Assembly (NCBI GenBank): GCA_020152595.1
Contig: JAIGNY010000089.1
Location: 85,001-149,000 of the forward strand
DNA length: 64,000 bases
Source: Chiridota heheva
Lineage: Eukaryota > Echinodermata > Holothuroidea > Apodida > Chiridotidae
Reading direction: 5' to 3'
Shown: positions 50,355 through 62,248 of the stretch, one piece after another
How the letters are laid out: every line of letters begins with the position of its first letter
Numbering within the stretch: the first letter of the stretch is position 1
The notes under the pieces: model-generated
Seen by the model: only the letters and a program-made list of their open reading frames with translations
Told to the model about the DNA's origin: nothing
The model's database searches: none
Translations under genes and position numbers: made by a program

Positions 50355-50655
50355 ATCCGCCCAGCGAATCCGCCCAGCGAATCCGCCCAGCGAATCCGCC
50401 CAGCGAATCCGCCCAGCGAATCCGCCCAGCGAATCCGCCCAGCGAATCCGCCCAGCGAATCCGCCCAGCGAATCCGCCCAGCGAATCCGCCCAGCGAATC
50501 CGCCCAGCGAATCCGCCCAGCGAATCCGCCCAGCGAATCCGCCCAGCGAATCCGCCCAGCGAATCCGCCCAGCGAATCCGCCCCAGCGAATCCGCCCAGC
50601 GAATCCGCCCAGCGAATCCGCCCAGCGAATCCGCCCAGCGAATCCGCCCAGCGAA
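50355..50655. repeat. 13-bp minisatellite GAATCCGCCCAGC, about 23 copies
   Basis: An almost perfect 13-bp tandem repeat with one extra C (near 50,584). Since 13 is coprime to three, three units encode a 13-residue cycle in every frame (minus strand RIRWADSLGGFAG). It differs by three bases from the adjacent GAATCCTTCCAGG unit, and presumably arose from it. Confidence 0.95.
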
Positions 50656-51211
50656 TTATTCATGAAAGGAATAAATGATATATAAATGCCTCATAATGTA
50701 TCAATATATGCTAAAGTATAATGAAGATAAATATAATAGGAAATGAAAATGAATGTTATAGACCTTATTGAATTTAATATGTAATGATTTCCTTTTCTCT
50801 TATAGTTTACAGATTTATTTCATGTGCAATGTAAGCTGCTGCTATTTTACTGAGGCTACTACAGAAATCAAACATACCCAAAGATGATCTAGCACGAGAG
50901 TCAAGTATAATGTAGACAAGAAATAAAAATGGCAATGCATGATATAGAACAAAATAAATTTAAAATGTAATGATTTCCTGTTTTCTCATATTTCATAGAT
51001 ATATTTAATGTGCAATGGAGGCTGCTGCTACCTTTCTGAGGCTACCACAGAAGTGGACCATGGCCACAGGAGATCTACCATTAGAGTTAAGTATAATGTG
51101 GATAAATAAGTCCTAAGAAGTAAAATGGAAATAAATGATATAGAACAAAATGAATTTGATATGTAATGATTTCTCTTCTCTCATATTTTATAGATATTTC
51201 TTCTAAACTCG
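50656..51211. repeat. Partial 1,276-bp satellite unit (submodules A and B)
   Basis: From GAATTATTCATGAAAGGAAT to TTCTTCTAAACTCG, corresponding to about 46,977-47,531 of the array at nearly the same length. It lies between two copies of the 13-bp minisatellite, about 1.9 kb beyond the end of the main array. Confidence 0.92.
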
Positions 51212-51344
51212 TACTGAAAATATAACTTACAACTTCCTTCTTTCGGCGCGTCTTCCAGGGAATTCTTCCCGGGAATTCTTCCAGTGAATCATTCCAGGGA
51301 ATCCTTCCAGGGAATCCTTCCAGGGAGTTCTTTCAGGATATCCG
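51212..51344. repeat. Minisatellite flank and 13-bp GGAATCCTTCCAG array (copy 2)
   Basis: Repeats 50,203-50,354 with small changes (GTGAATCATTCCAGG). It begins at the breakpoint in the satellite fragment. Confidence 0.88.
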
Positions 51345-51822
51345 CCCAGCGAATCCGCCCAGCGAATCCGCCCAGCGAATCCGCCCAGCGAATCCGCCCA
51401 GCGAATCCGCCCAGCGAATCCGCCCAGCGAATCCGCCCAGCGAATCCGCCCAGCGAATCCGCCAGCGAATCCGCCCAGCGAATCCGCCCAGCGAATCCGC
51501 CCAGCGAATCCGCCCAGCGAATCCGCCCAGCGAATCCGCCCAGCGAATCCGCCCAGCGAATCCGCCCAGCGAATCCGCCCAGCGAATCCGCCCAGCGAAT
51601 CCGCCCAGCGAATCCGCCCAGCGAATCCGCCCAGCGAATCCGCCCAGCGAATCCGCCCAGCGAATCCGCCCAGCGAATCCGCCCAGCGAATCCGCCCAGC
51701 GAATCCGCCCAGCGAATCCGCCCAGCGAATCCGCCCAGCGAATCCGCCCAGCGAATCCGCCCTGCAAATCCGCCCAACGAATCCGTCCAGGAAAACCGCC
51801 CGGTAAATCCGCCCAGGAAATT
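51345..51822. repeat. 13-bp minisatellite GAATCCGCCCAGC, about 32 copies with decaying end
   Basis: Same unit as copy 1. One unit lacks a base (near 51,462). The last four or five units are degenerate (CCCTGCAAATCCGCC, TCCGTCCAGGAAAACC), as expected at an old array edge. Reading frames of over 160 codons on both strands (plus PANPPSESAQRIR, minus RIRWADSLGGFAG) are by-products. Confidence 0.95.
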
Positions 51823-53428
<1,606 letters not shown>

Positions 53429-53600
53429 GTTTGTGTCACTTCTGTATCTGGATTTTCAACCATTTTGGGGCATAAACAACAAAAACTCTTTAGCCTTTCC
53501 GAGGGTTTCTCCACTTGGCCCTACCAGAGTTTCGACCCTGGACCACAATAAGGGCCCTTAAACGGGCCATGCCGTTAATACGCTTACACTGTACGTGAGT
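53429..53600 (-). mobile_element. Possible tRNA-derived SINE with (AAT)n tail
   Basis: Read on the minus strand, GTGTAAGCGTATTAACGGC resembles a degraded box A region. About 45 bp later GGGTCGAAACTC resembles the pol III B box (GGTTCGANNC). The sequence continues through CAAGTGGAGAAACCCTCGG and ends in ATTAATAACAATGATAATAATG, running straight into the 1-kb (AAT)n array. A pol III-like head plus a simple-repeat tail is the usual SINE layout. The A box is weak, and no flanking target duplication can be checked past the microsatellite. Confidence 0.4.
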
Positions 53601-53687
53601 AGTGCTGTCTTTGGCGCCACAAACTTTCTTGAGAGTGTTTTATTATATCAATTTTCTCATATTGACTACTGTAACCAGGTAACTGCA

Positions 53688-53798
53688 CCCACCCCTCCCC
53701 TCCCCTTCCCTTCCCCTCCCCTTCCCCCCCCTTCCCTTCCCCTCCCTTCCCCTTCCCCTTCCCTTCCCCTTCCCTTCCCCCTCCCCACACACACACAC
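53688..53798. repeat. Polypyrimidine tract (CCCTTCCCCT)n followed by (CA)n
   Basis: About 100 bp of C/T only on the plus strand (G/A on the minus), then ACACACACACAC. The minus strand carries many GGGG and GGG runs, with G-quadruplex and triplex potential. Gly/Lys/Glu-rich frames (GKGKGKGGEG) are by-products. Confidence 0.9.
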
Positions 53799-54011
53799 CG
53801 CTGAGTAAGACGTACGACCATTTATCTGGAAAGGCGTTTCGGGGGAAAGGACGAACAGTGGCCACAATAAAACATACAGCTGAAAATTTGACTGCACACA
53901 GACAAAAATACCCCCCCCCCCCCTCCCTCCGGGGCGTATATAGCTTTGAGTTTTTCTTTTAAGCCCCCAAAAATTCACCTTATTAAAAAAACACTATTCG
54001 AGAAGCGTGAA

Positions 54012-54275
54012 AACGAGGTATTCATTAAAACGAGGTGTTCATTAACTCCTGCCCATATAGTCAAACTCCAGCCCATATAGTCAAACGAGGTGTTCATTAG
54101 TCCAGCCCATATAGTCAAACGAGGTGTTCATTAACTGTGTCCCCATATAGTCAAACGAGGTGATTCTTTGAGCCCGTTAGTCAAAGAACATTGACTTCCT
54201 GGCCCTTATAGTCAAACGAGGTGCATTCAAACGAGGTGTTCATTTATAGTCCTGTCCAGCCCGCTAGTCAAGTCC
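54012..54275. repeat. Minisatellite of about 30-40 bp (CATATAGTCAAACGAGGTG)
   Basis: At least six imperfect copies of CCCATATAGTCAAACGAGGTG plus TTCATTA, with length variation, ending near CCCGCTAGTCAAGTCC. Confidence 0.85.
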
Positions 54276-55758
54276 AAATTCACGTTGATTCTTTGAAGAA
54301 ACTGGCGCGCAAGCAGACGCTGTAGATTTATAAGAAACCGAAACGTTGCGAGCACTCAAAATCTATTTGTTTGGACACCAAATCGTGTTCCCCTAAATGT
54401 GCATATTTGCAGCCATTTGGGGCAAATTTGGCCCAGAGTTTTGTTTACACCTTTGATGACAAATTATCGGGCATGATATGAAAAATATTCGAGAACAGTA
54501 CACGAATTAGGTCTGTAGCCAGCATGGGGCATTGCGAAGGTATGTGCCTCCCTTGCGGAAAATCAAACTAACAAATATTACACAAGGGTATATGGAGAAT
54601 CTGCCCAAGTGCCCCTCATTAAGTGTTTGTGCCCCCCCCCACTCCCCTACGAAGAGTTTTGGCTACGGACTTGACAAAAATTGAACAATGGCACGGAATG
54701 AATCGGAAACTTTCATGCCCTAGGGATCCCACTCAGTGTGCACTACATCATAACCTAAATGCAATGCGGGTAAAGCAATCATGTGTTGGCTATAGTGTGT
54801 ACTACGATCAGATGTTTATATGACTAGCAGGCCGCTGCTTGAAAAAGACTTCTCCACTCCAAACCAGTCAGTTTCCCTATTCAGGGGTGGCGGAGCCGGG
54901 AGTAAGGGGTTGGGGGCTGGAAGGCTTCACCCATAATAATCTTAATTGAACGCATGGCATGTGATGACGTTACCCGACCTAATAAATCCCCAATATTGTT
55001 ATCAGATGTCACCTTATATCATTACCCCCTCCCTTCGCTATATTTTGAACGCTCCACCGCCCCTGTACTTTAAACATGCGTGTAAGTTACATTCTATTGA
55101 AAACGGGAGATGACATGTTAGAACCTCATTGTTGATTGTCAAAGACTAGAAACCTTAGAAGAGTAAATTCTCTTTAATCTATCGCTGCTACAAAATATTC
55201 AATACACTTGAAAGCAAGAACAAACGGAAAAACTCACCAATAACTTCGCAAATTCTTTAAGTCATCAAAATACATCTTCACATGAAGTAACTTAGCTTGA
55301 TTATGAACCTCACATTTGTTGACAGCCAACCGCAACAATCTTTCAACCAATAAGAAGAGAGCGCCTTTATTTCGTCATCTGCGTTATTATCACAGATATC
55401 TGTACCGTGCATCGACGCCACCCGCGCATGTTACAGGATATTGTCTAATATGGTCTGAATAGTAAACTAAGAGCGCGCAGCAAAATACGCTCTTGGTTTG
55501 CTTTCACATCTGAATCTGAATCGGTTAAGTCGGCAAAAATCCTTCAAGCGTACATGTTGGCATCTTTAATATCAAAACTTACTGAAATGAAAAACATTAA
55601 TATCTAGTGTTTTTTGTTGTTGTATTTTCTATTTTGTTTTGATTACTGAAAGCGTCTGCCTGCTTTTTACATTGTTAATAAGCGTAATTCGTGCATAGGT
55701 ACCTTGCCGTGTGTGTGTATCACGTCACATGTCACATGCACATACTATATAGAGTAAG
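54276..55758. other. Low-copy intergenic stretch
   Basis: No gene, RNA or tandem repeat could be supported. It includes GGGGTGGCGGAGCCGGGAG (about 54,884) and poly-C at about 54,630, sequence of the sort found in eroded transposons. Frames are short (66 codons or fewer) and without motifs. Confidence 0.4.
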
Positions 55759-56165
55759 GGGAAATTTCCCGAAAACGGCGCAAAGTGTAGAAATTTTCGA
55801 AAATTTCGAAAAACTTCCCAAATATTGAAGAAAATACCCCCAAAAAGGAAGGAAATGCTACGAAAATGGAAACAAATGTTACGTAAATGAAGAAAATTGA
55901 ACAAAAATTGAACAAATTCCTAATAATTGAAGAAAAATTCCGGAAAATTTCCCGAAAATAAAATAAATTTCCTGAAAATTGAACAAAAATTACCAAAAAA
56001 TGAAAAAATATCTGAAAGATGAAGGAAATTTCCCGAAAATTGAAAAAAATCTCTCAAATATTGAAAAAAATATCCTCAAATAAAGAAATTTTTTAACGAA
56101 AATTGAAGCAATTTTTATGAAAATGAAGAATTCCCAGAAATTAAAGGAGATTTCCTGAAGGAAAA
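55759..56165. repeat. Degenerate purine-rich repeat (GAAAATTGAAGAAATTTCCC)
   Basis: About 400 bp of short words around GAAAATTGAAGAAA and TTTCCCGAAAA with spacing near 20-25 bp. It is similar in style to, but not clearly the same as, the reverse complement of the TTCGGATTTC satellite. A related stretch in the opposite orientation lies at 59,465-59,590. Confidence 0.7.
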
Positions 56166-57327
56166 TAATTCAAGAGACGTTAATTATTAGGGGTCAAAAT
56201 GGTAATTAATTCAACTCTCGATAGATAGCACAAAAAAACTTTAACTGTTTAAAATGTGTCACGTCTATGGGGTGAAGTTGCAGGTAGTGGCGCTGGGTCA
56301 AAGCCCCCGAAATCCCTGCATTTCTCGCGATTTTGATAGCAAAAAAGTGTCAAATCCAGGGTAGACGTCCTGGTAGGCACGATATTTAGTGGTGTAGTTG
56401 AGGTGACACGGTGTCACTTCGAGCGCAGATTTGGGCTCGCTTAAGGGCCCCTTGTGGAATCCAGAGGTGGGATTTAGGGGGAAAAGTCCCTGGAAGTTCT
56501 CGCAAAATTGACATTTCAAGGGAAAAAAGTATATTACAACGCATAGTAAAAAGGTGCATTATTCAAGTCAAAATTCATATCAAAGAGAGCTATAATACAC
56601 CATATACAAAACGCACAATCAAAGCGCAAAGCGCTCGACTTGTCGACAAGGGGTCCAGGGGAAAAGCCCCGGTATTAATGCAGGGGGCTAATCCCCCGGA
56701 AGCTCTCGCAAAATTGACATTTCAAGGGCAAAAAGTATGTCACAACACACAATAAGAAGGTGTATTATACAAGTCAAAATTTATGTCAAAGAGAGCTATA
56801 ATACACTGGGTCTAGGGTCAAGCCGCCGGAAGTCCTGCGTTTCACGTGATTTAGATTGCAGGATACTGCTTAAAATTGTGCTTAAGCCTTGTTTTTTTCG
56901 TAATTTTGGTAGCTGCAGAAAATTGTATCAAATCTGGCCCCTGAAAGACTGGAAACCATGCATTTCTCCTGCGCGATTTTGAAAGCAGAAAATTGTACAA
57001 CTTAAAAGTTGAAGCTGTGTTAGGGGCCCAATGAGCGAAGCCTCGGAAGTCAAAGTGTTTCTCGTGATTTGATAACAAGATTGCTTAATTTTGTGTCAAA
57101 TCCAGGCAAAGCCCTGCGCTTTTGGTGATTTTGGGGTTAAATTGTGTCAAATCTAGGGGAAAAGCCCTGGTATGGACACACAAGGCAAAGCCTCCTAGAA
57201 GGGGTACGTTTCTCGTGATTTTGGATATCAGAAAAGTGCTTTAAAAAGTGTAATGTAACCCGGACCCCTGCATATTGAGTAATGAAATATCCTCCAGAAT
57301 CGTTTGCCTAACTCGAAGGATGCCATA
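56166..57327. repeat. Degenerate modular repeat (GGGGAAAAGCCC...TTTCTCGTGATTTTG)
   Basis: Modules recur between about 56,280 and 57,230: 'GCCCCGGAAGTCCTGC', 'TTTCTCGTGATTTTGATA' and 'GTGTCAAATCCAGGG', each in several diverged forms. A copy pair GGAAG(T)TCTCGCAAAATTGACA + TTTCAAGGG(A/C)AAAAAGTAT occurs at about 56,492 and 56,698. Short minus-strand frames exist but overlap the repeats and show no domain. Confidence 0.65.
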
Positions 57328-57555
57328 ACGTAGGGGTCGTAGTTCTTCTTTAGTGCTAGTCACAGAGCAAGTGACGCTCGTCGTAATTCTTCTTCAGTGC
57401 TAGTCACAGAGCAAGTGACGCTCGTCGTAGTTCTTCTTTAGTGCTAGTCACAGAGCAAGTGACGCTCGTCGTAGTTCTTCTTTAGTGCTAATCACAGAGC
57501 AAGTGACGCTCGTTGTAGCTTTTCTTTAGTGCTAGTCACAGAGCAAGTGACGCTT
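57328..57555. repeat. 44-bp tandem repeat, 5 copies
   Basis: CACAGAGCAAGTGACGCTCG occurs at 57,361; 57,405; 57,449; 57,493 and 57,537, exactly 44 bp apart, with GTAGTTCTTCTTTAGTGCTA between. Only a few substitutions separate the copies, so it is young. Confidence 0.95.
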
Positions 57556-58039
57556 CAACATCGAAAACTTTCCAGTGTCTGTCAAACATGCACAGATATG
57601 CATTGTAATCTCTTTTGATTTTTGCGATTTTGTTTGTGTAGATATTTCTATTCAGTTGAAAGTCCTAAAAATCAATTATTCATTGTGTGGCTCGCCATTT
57701 TCGTTCCCCTTTCCGGTTTCCGATTTCAAATTCCTAGATAAGAGCAGATCTCTTTCACAATGACAGATGGATAGCAGTGGCATAGCTAAATGTGGGGGGA
57801 GAGGGAAGGGGGATTGCACAACATACAGCTCGGTATGTTTAATTGTTTTGGTAATCCTGATAAAAACTATTGTGAGGAAAAAGATCACAATATTTTTGAC
57901 AACCAAATCTTTAAGTTGCAATGGGCCGGGCCTATTTAGCAGTTTAAAGTTAACAAATTTCCGAAATATTTATCAAAATATCCAAAGTTTTTCCTCAAAC
58001 TAAACTTATGACTTTTCCTTAAAATTTCCGTTGTTTTTG
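57556..58039. other. Low-copy stretch, no gene recognised
   Basis: Short open frames up to 81 codons overlap on both strands without motifs. A GGGGGGAGAGGGAAGGGGG run lies at about 57,795. Confidence 0.35.
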
Positions 58040-58082
58040 GTGTGTGTGTGTGTGTGTGTGTGTGGAGGAAGGGGGGGGGGGT
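58040..58082. repeat. (TG)n then poly-G microsatellite
   Basis: TGTGTG for about 25 bp, then GGAGGAA and a run of about 11 G. Confidence 0.95.
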
Positions 58083-58156
58083 TCCCAACCCTCTGCAAAA
58101 AGTCTAGCCACACACCACTGTGGAGTAGAGATCATCAAAAAACATTCAATGAAAAT

Positions 58157-58350
58157 GTGGTCAGAGATAAAGTATGTCAAACTTGGACTGGGGATGTTGA
58201 AATATTCTGAGCATCTAATTATGATTAAGTGTGTCCTGAGGTATAAGATAAAACTGTGGTCAGAGATGAAGTATGTCGAGCTTTGACTGGTGATGTTGAG
58301 ATATCTGGATATTTTGAGCATTTAGTTATGATTAATTGTGCCCTGAGTTA
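58157..58350. repeat. Tandem duplication of about 98 bp, two diverged copies
   Basis: GTGGTCAGAGATAAAGTATG (58,157) and GTGGTCAGAGATGAAGTATG (58,255) start the copies. Both continue through TGATGTTGA or GGATGTTGA, TTTTGAGCAT or TTCTGAGCAT, and TTATGATTAA. Confidence 0.88.
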
Positions 58351-58448
58351 TTTGTGGGGAGATGCACATGTTGTTTGAGACTAAATCGAGTGAGGACATC
58401 AGCAGAAAATCTCTTGATATCAGTATTGTCAATATTTTTATAATGAGG

Positions 58449-58602
58449 TCACATGAAAGATTCGCGCCCTTTCATCAACGATATTCGGTTTTTCCACATT
58501 TGAGAAAATCGAATATCTCAAGGCCACCGAAAATTTACACATCATTGCCCCCACACGCCATACATATACTGTACGATTATGCATACACTGTACGTACATA
58601 GA
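58449..58602. repeat. Dispersed repeat, copy 1 (partner at 60,343-60,490)
   Basis: About 150 bp from ACATGAAAGATTCGCGCCC to ACACTGTACGTA, matching 60,343-60,490 in the same orientation at roughly 80 percent by eye. Shared words include TTCGGTTTTTCCAC, TCAAGGCCACCGAAAATTTAC and ATACACTGTACGTA. Confidence 0.85.
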
Positions 58603-59464
58603 AAATGATGAGCATGGAGATCGATAAACAACGCCTAGTCTAAAGTTGTGATTGTCCCATTTTAGCATCCATTCGGGAAACTCAAATAAAAAAGAAATTT
58701 CCTGCGTAAGCAACCATACGAACATAAGGGGCCTACACAAATTAACGATATAAAATGCCAGTTCATCTCCGGTCCTATAGCAGATGCACGAGGAGAGTCT
58801 TTGAACTTATATCCATGGGAAGAAAGCTGTAGCTTCGATACGGGGGCGTCGGGGTCATTTTCCCATAGTAGATCGATTTGTTCCCCCTCCCAATTTCCCC
58901 CGGAGTATGTTACCATATGTTCGACCACCCCCCCCCCTTCCAACCAGAGTACCCTAGCTAAGCCCGTGTTTAACGTGGGTGTAGCTCTCTGCCCCTCTGA
59001 CACCACTTTTGGTTTAATGGAAAAAATATATATTTATCCATGTTTTCCATAAGGTTGTTAACCTTTGACCTTTAACCCCTTTTAGGCGAAGCTATAGAAG
59101 TATTGTAATCGTTAGCCAGAGACAGACAAAACAATAGGATCTCATTTACGTTGATTGCGTGAAGGAGTATACACGGTATTTGCATGGTATACGACGTTTA
59201 CCTTTATTAACATACTGCATATTCATAACATCCACGAGAAGTATAATGAATACTCATATAGTGTAAAACTGAAGAAAGAAAAAATCATTTTGAATTATAA
59301 AAACCTTTTAGAATTTTGTAACATTTTCCCATTTTACCTCGCAACCTGGGCAACCGGAAAAACAGTGGCGGAGGAACGAGGGGCCGGGGGTGGGGCAAGG
59401 CCCGCAAATATTTTGACCCCCAATAATGGAGGTCAAATAAATTGATTTTGAAGAGTCCCTTCAC
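58603..59464. other. Low-copy stretch, no gene supported
   Basis: The minus-strand frame 59,006-58,662 (114 codons) contains a Gly-rich stretch forced by a poly-C run (58,929-58,938) and no recognised domain. Poly-pyrimidine and ACCTTTGACCTTTAACCCC words are seen. No RNA gene. Confidence 0.35.
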
Positions 59465-59590
59465 ATTTTTTCTTCGGGATATCTCTTTCAATTTTCTGGA
59501 AATTTCCTTCATTTTCGGGAAAGTTTGTTCAATTATTCGGAAGTTGTTTTCATTTTCTATGAATTTTCTACAATAACCTGTAAATGTTGC
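59465..59590 (-). repeat. Short fragment related to the 55.8-kb purine-rich repeat, opposite orientation
   Basis: TTTCAATTTTCTGGAAATTTCC and TTCATTTTCGGGAAAG words are complements of those at 55,760-56,165. Confidence 0.55.
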
Positions 59591-60342
59591 CAAATTTCTA
59601 ATGATTTTACCACCCTCTTTATAAATAGTTTTTAGACATAAGCTTTAGAGACTCATACAATTTTTAAGGTTTAAATGGGAAAAAATTAAAATCTGGTTCC
59701 ACAATTTGAAATATCTGCCGACGCCTCTCGAAAGGATGCAATCCGGAAGGTTACTTTCTCCCTTAAGTCCCATCCCTCGCTCCCTGCGCTTTTGTTGTGC
59801 AGGCAACTTAAATTCAATTTACAAAGAAGTTCAAGGTATTAGTATTCTGGTTATGGTGGGAACCTTTTGCATGCCAACATGGACAATATTTGGAAGATTT
59901 ACCGGAAGAAGGTGATTTCTGAAATGTTTTCCCTTTCTCCCGACCCCCCAGGCTGATTGATACCTGTTATCGAAAACAAACTTTCGATTTTTCTTTACAG
60001 CTAGATTTGAATGGAAGGAAACATGCTTGCAGAGAACGGAGTTATAGGCTTTGATAATTGCCTTGAAAACGGACAATACATTTTGCGCGATTTGCAAAAT
60101 GGTGTCGTTGTCGACATTGATAGCAGCGAATGAACGAGTGAAAAATGTAAGTACCATGCAAAACCGGATATGCAATGTATTTTTTGTAATGTCACGGCAG
60201 CCATAGGCGTAGTGCACGTGCCCAACCCCCCTCCTCTTAATATTGCAGTGACCTACATGGTGCCCCCTACCGTTGAACTAGTGTTGTAGCATATCTTGTG
60301 CCCCCCCCCCCCCCTCCATGAAAAACATCTACGCCTATGGCA
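59591..60342. other. Low-copy stretch, unassigned minus-strand frame
   Basis: The minus-strand frame 60,217-59,831 (128 codons) is the longest here that is not repeat-driven. It is moderately hydrophobic with Asn/Lys patches, without Cys pairs or a motif I recognise. Composition gives no support for or against coding, so I leave it as unassigned and not a gene call. Confidence 0.25.
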
Positions 60343-60490
60343 TATGAAAGATTCGCGCCTTTACATCAGTGATGTTCGGTTTTTCCACCTTAAAAAATCA
60401 AACATTTCAAGGCCACCGAAAATTTACGCATCACTACCATCACACTCCATACATACAGTGTACAATTTTACATACACTGTACGTATGGAG
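60343..60490. repeat. Dispersed repeat, copy 2 (partner at 58,449-58,602)
   Basis: Direct-orientation copy 1.9 kb from copy 1. It begins right after GCATATGAAAGATTCGCGCC and ends at ACACTGTACGTATGG. Confidence 0.85.
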
Positions 60491-60708
60491 TTTATTTCGG
60501 TAACGATTTAAGCGGATACAGCGTGTACAATATTTAAGAAATATTTAGTGAAGGCACTGCGAGTAGCAATGTCGTAGAAGTCGGAGCACAATATTGGCAT
60601 AGGTTTGTACAAACTTTTGAACCTGGAGTTAAGTTGTATAGACAAACATAACAATTAGAATTACCGATTATTCTTATCCTGAAGTTATAGTGTTTGTATT
60701 TTGTTATT

Positions 60709-60802
60709 GTATTGCATCTAAATAAGCATCATTCGAATTTATAAGCAGACGGACTGTATTGCATCTAAATAAGCATCATTCGAATTTATAAGCAGACGGA
60801 CT
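60709..60802. repeat. Perfect tandem duplication, 47 bp x 2
   Basis: GTATTGCATCTAAATAAGCA ... AAGCAGACGGACT occurs twice in a row (60,709 and 60,756) with no difference that I can see, so it is very recent or an assembly artefact. Confidence 0.95.
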
Positions 60803-61412
60803 GGAAACAGATTGTGTTTAACATTATCAATTTTAATTTCACAATCACAGTAGGCCTTGCCTAACGTAATAGGCATAGCCTGGGTTATGGTTAGGCTTCA
60901 AAACCTCCTTGTTTGTTGGGCAATTTATCACTTTCCGTCTTAACTACACAAGATCACAACTAAAAGACTTGATATTGAAGCATCAATATATATTGCACTG
61001 TAACAAACATGACATCAAAAGTTATCATCAAAAGCATAGTGTAATTTATACAATATATATTATTCATAGAATTTAAACTCAAATTACTCTAAATGTGCAT
61101 AAGTACATTCAATCAGGGGAATGAGGTAATGGGGAGGGGGAGAGGGGGGAGGGGGAGGGTGGCATATCAACCCACACATACTAGGGGTAAACAATAAATT
61201 TTAGGGGGCACACAAGGTACGTTTTTTTTGAGGAATTATTCCCCTGCATGCACCCCCTCCCATAGCAACTACACTAATGCATAAGTAGACAGCCTATTGT
61301 CCTGTCAATGTTGAATGACTTTATTGTAGAAACTTGAGGAATAGCTCCACTTAAATGGACCATAACAAGCGCGGATACTGATAATTTGTTCACTATTTAA
61401 ATTATGTTACCT
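60803..61412. other. Low-copy stretch with one G-rich tract
   Basis: No gene. GGGGAGGGGGAGAGGGGGGA plus GGGGGAGGG at 61,131-61,159 is the only marked feature. Confidence 0.4.
61131..61159 (+). other. Potential G-quadruplex motif
   Basis: Five runs of three to six G separated by single A or AGA. This meets the usual four-run, short-loop rule for intramolecular G4. Confidence 0.7.
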
Positions 61413-61730
61413 CAAACTTCCTTCAGGTGGTATATTATAGACACCCCTCCTAGATTCAGCTTTACTACTCTTTTGACATATCCTACGGTTTTTTAAGTCA
61501 CAAAATATCAGGACAAAGTATGATAAAACACATAAATACTTTGAGAAATCTGAGGCTATGACATCACAACTAGCCTGATTTCAGTCGTTTCTACAAATGA
61601 TACCAAACTGTAAACTTAGATATCTCCTTAATGGAATCAGATTGGGGAATTCTTTCTTTACTACTTTGTTTCTTTTGAAGTCCTCTTTCATATAAGATAG
61701 CTTTGCTTGGCCCCTGAACTAATCTTTTAA
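61413..61730. mobile_element. Half copy of the 63-kb foldback element
   Basis: CAAACTTCCTTCAGGTGGTA to CTGAACTAATCTTTTA matches 63,136-63,455 in direct orientation along its length. The matching left arm is not visible upstream, so this copy is truncated. Confidence 0.85.
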
Positions 61731-62248
61731 TGTTTGACATATGGCAGATACTGGGGAGATTGACGGGGAAAGATACCTACACTCCTGTATAGGTGATCCC
61801 CCCTCCCCCTGCAGGGTTGAGGGAAGATCCCCAACTTTTTTCCATATTTCTATCTTTTGCATTGTAATTTTTTAATCTTAGTGTAATTTTATGATCCCCC
61901 CCCCCTCTCAGACCACTCCCCTCTCTGTTGGTAGGTAAATCTCACTCATGTTCATGATTCAATTTGCTGCAGCACTACATTGTATTGCATTTCCGGTGAT
62001 ATCCCTCATAAAATGGTTGCTGGAAATGTTTGTAGCAATTTCGATTTCTTTCCAAACATAAGCTTGGAGTAGCAGTACTTGATGCAGGGGCAGCCATAGG
62101 CTTTCAGTTTCAAATTGTGTACAGGTCTACTAAAATCTACAAACACAATTTATCACAAAAGCAGCGTGGAAAATAAAAAATGTAGATGTGTAATAGATTT
62201 ATAATATTATCAAATTTTGGATATATACATTCTAACATTTACAGATCT
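61731..62248. other. Low-copy stretch, nothing recognised
   Basis: Contains two short C-rich runs (about 61,797 and 61,893). No gene, RNA or repeat could be supported. Confidence 0.4.

Noticed and set aside
50340..51822. Regular short repeats considered as a CRISPR array
   Set aside because: Units are contiguous 13-bp repeats with no unique spacers, no cas genes and a eukaryotic context.
53584..53978. Gly/Lys/Glu-rich frames (GKGKGKGGEG) near 53.7 kb
   Set aside because: They translate the polypyrimidine tract.
58662..59006. 114-codon minus-strand frame as a gene
   Set aside because: It crosses a poly-C run that supplies its Gly-rich segment, and no domain or homologous copy is visible.
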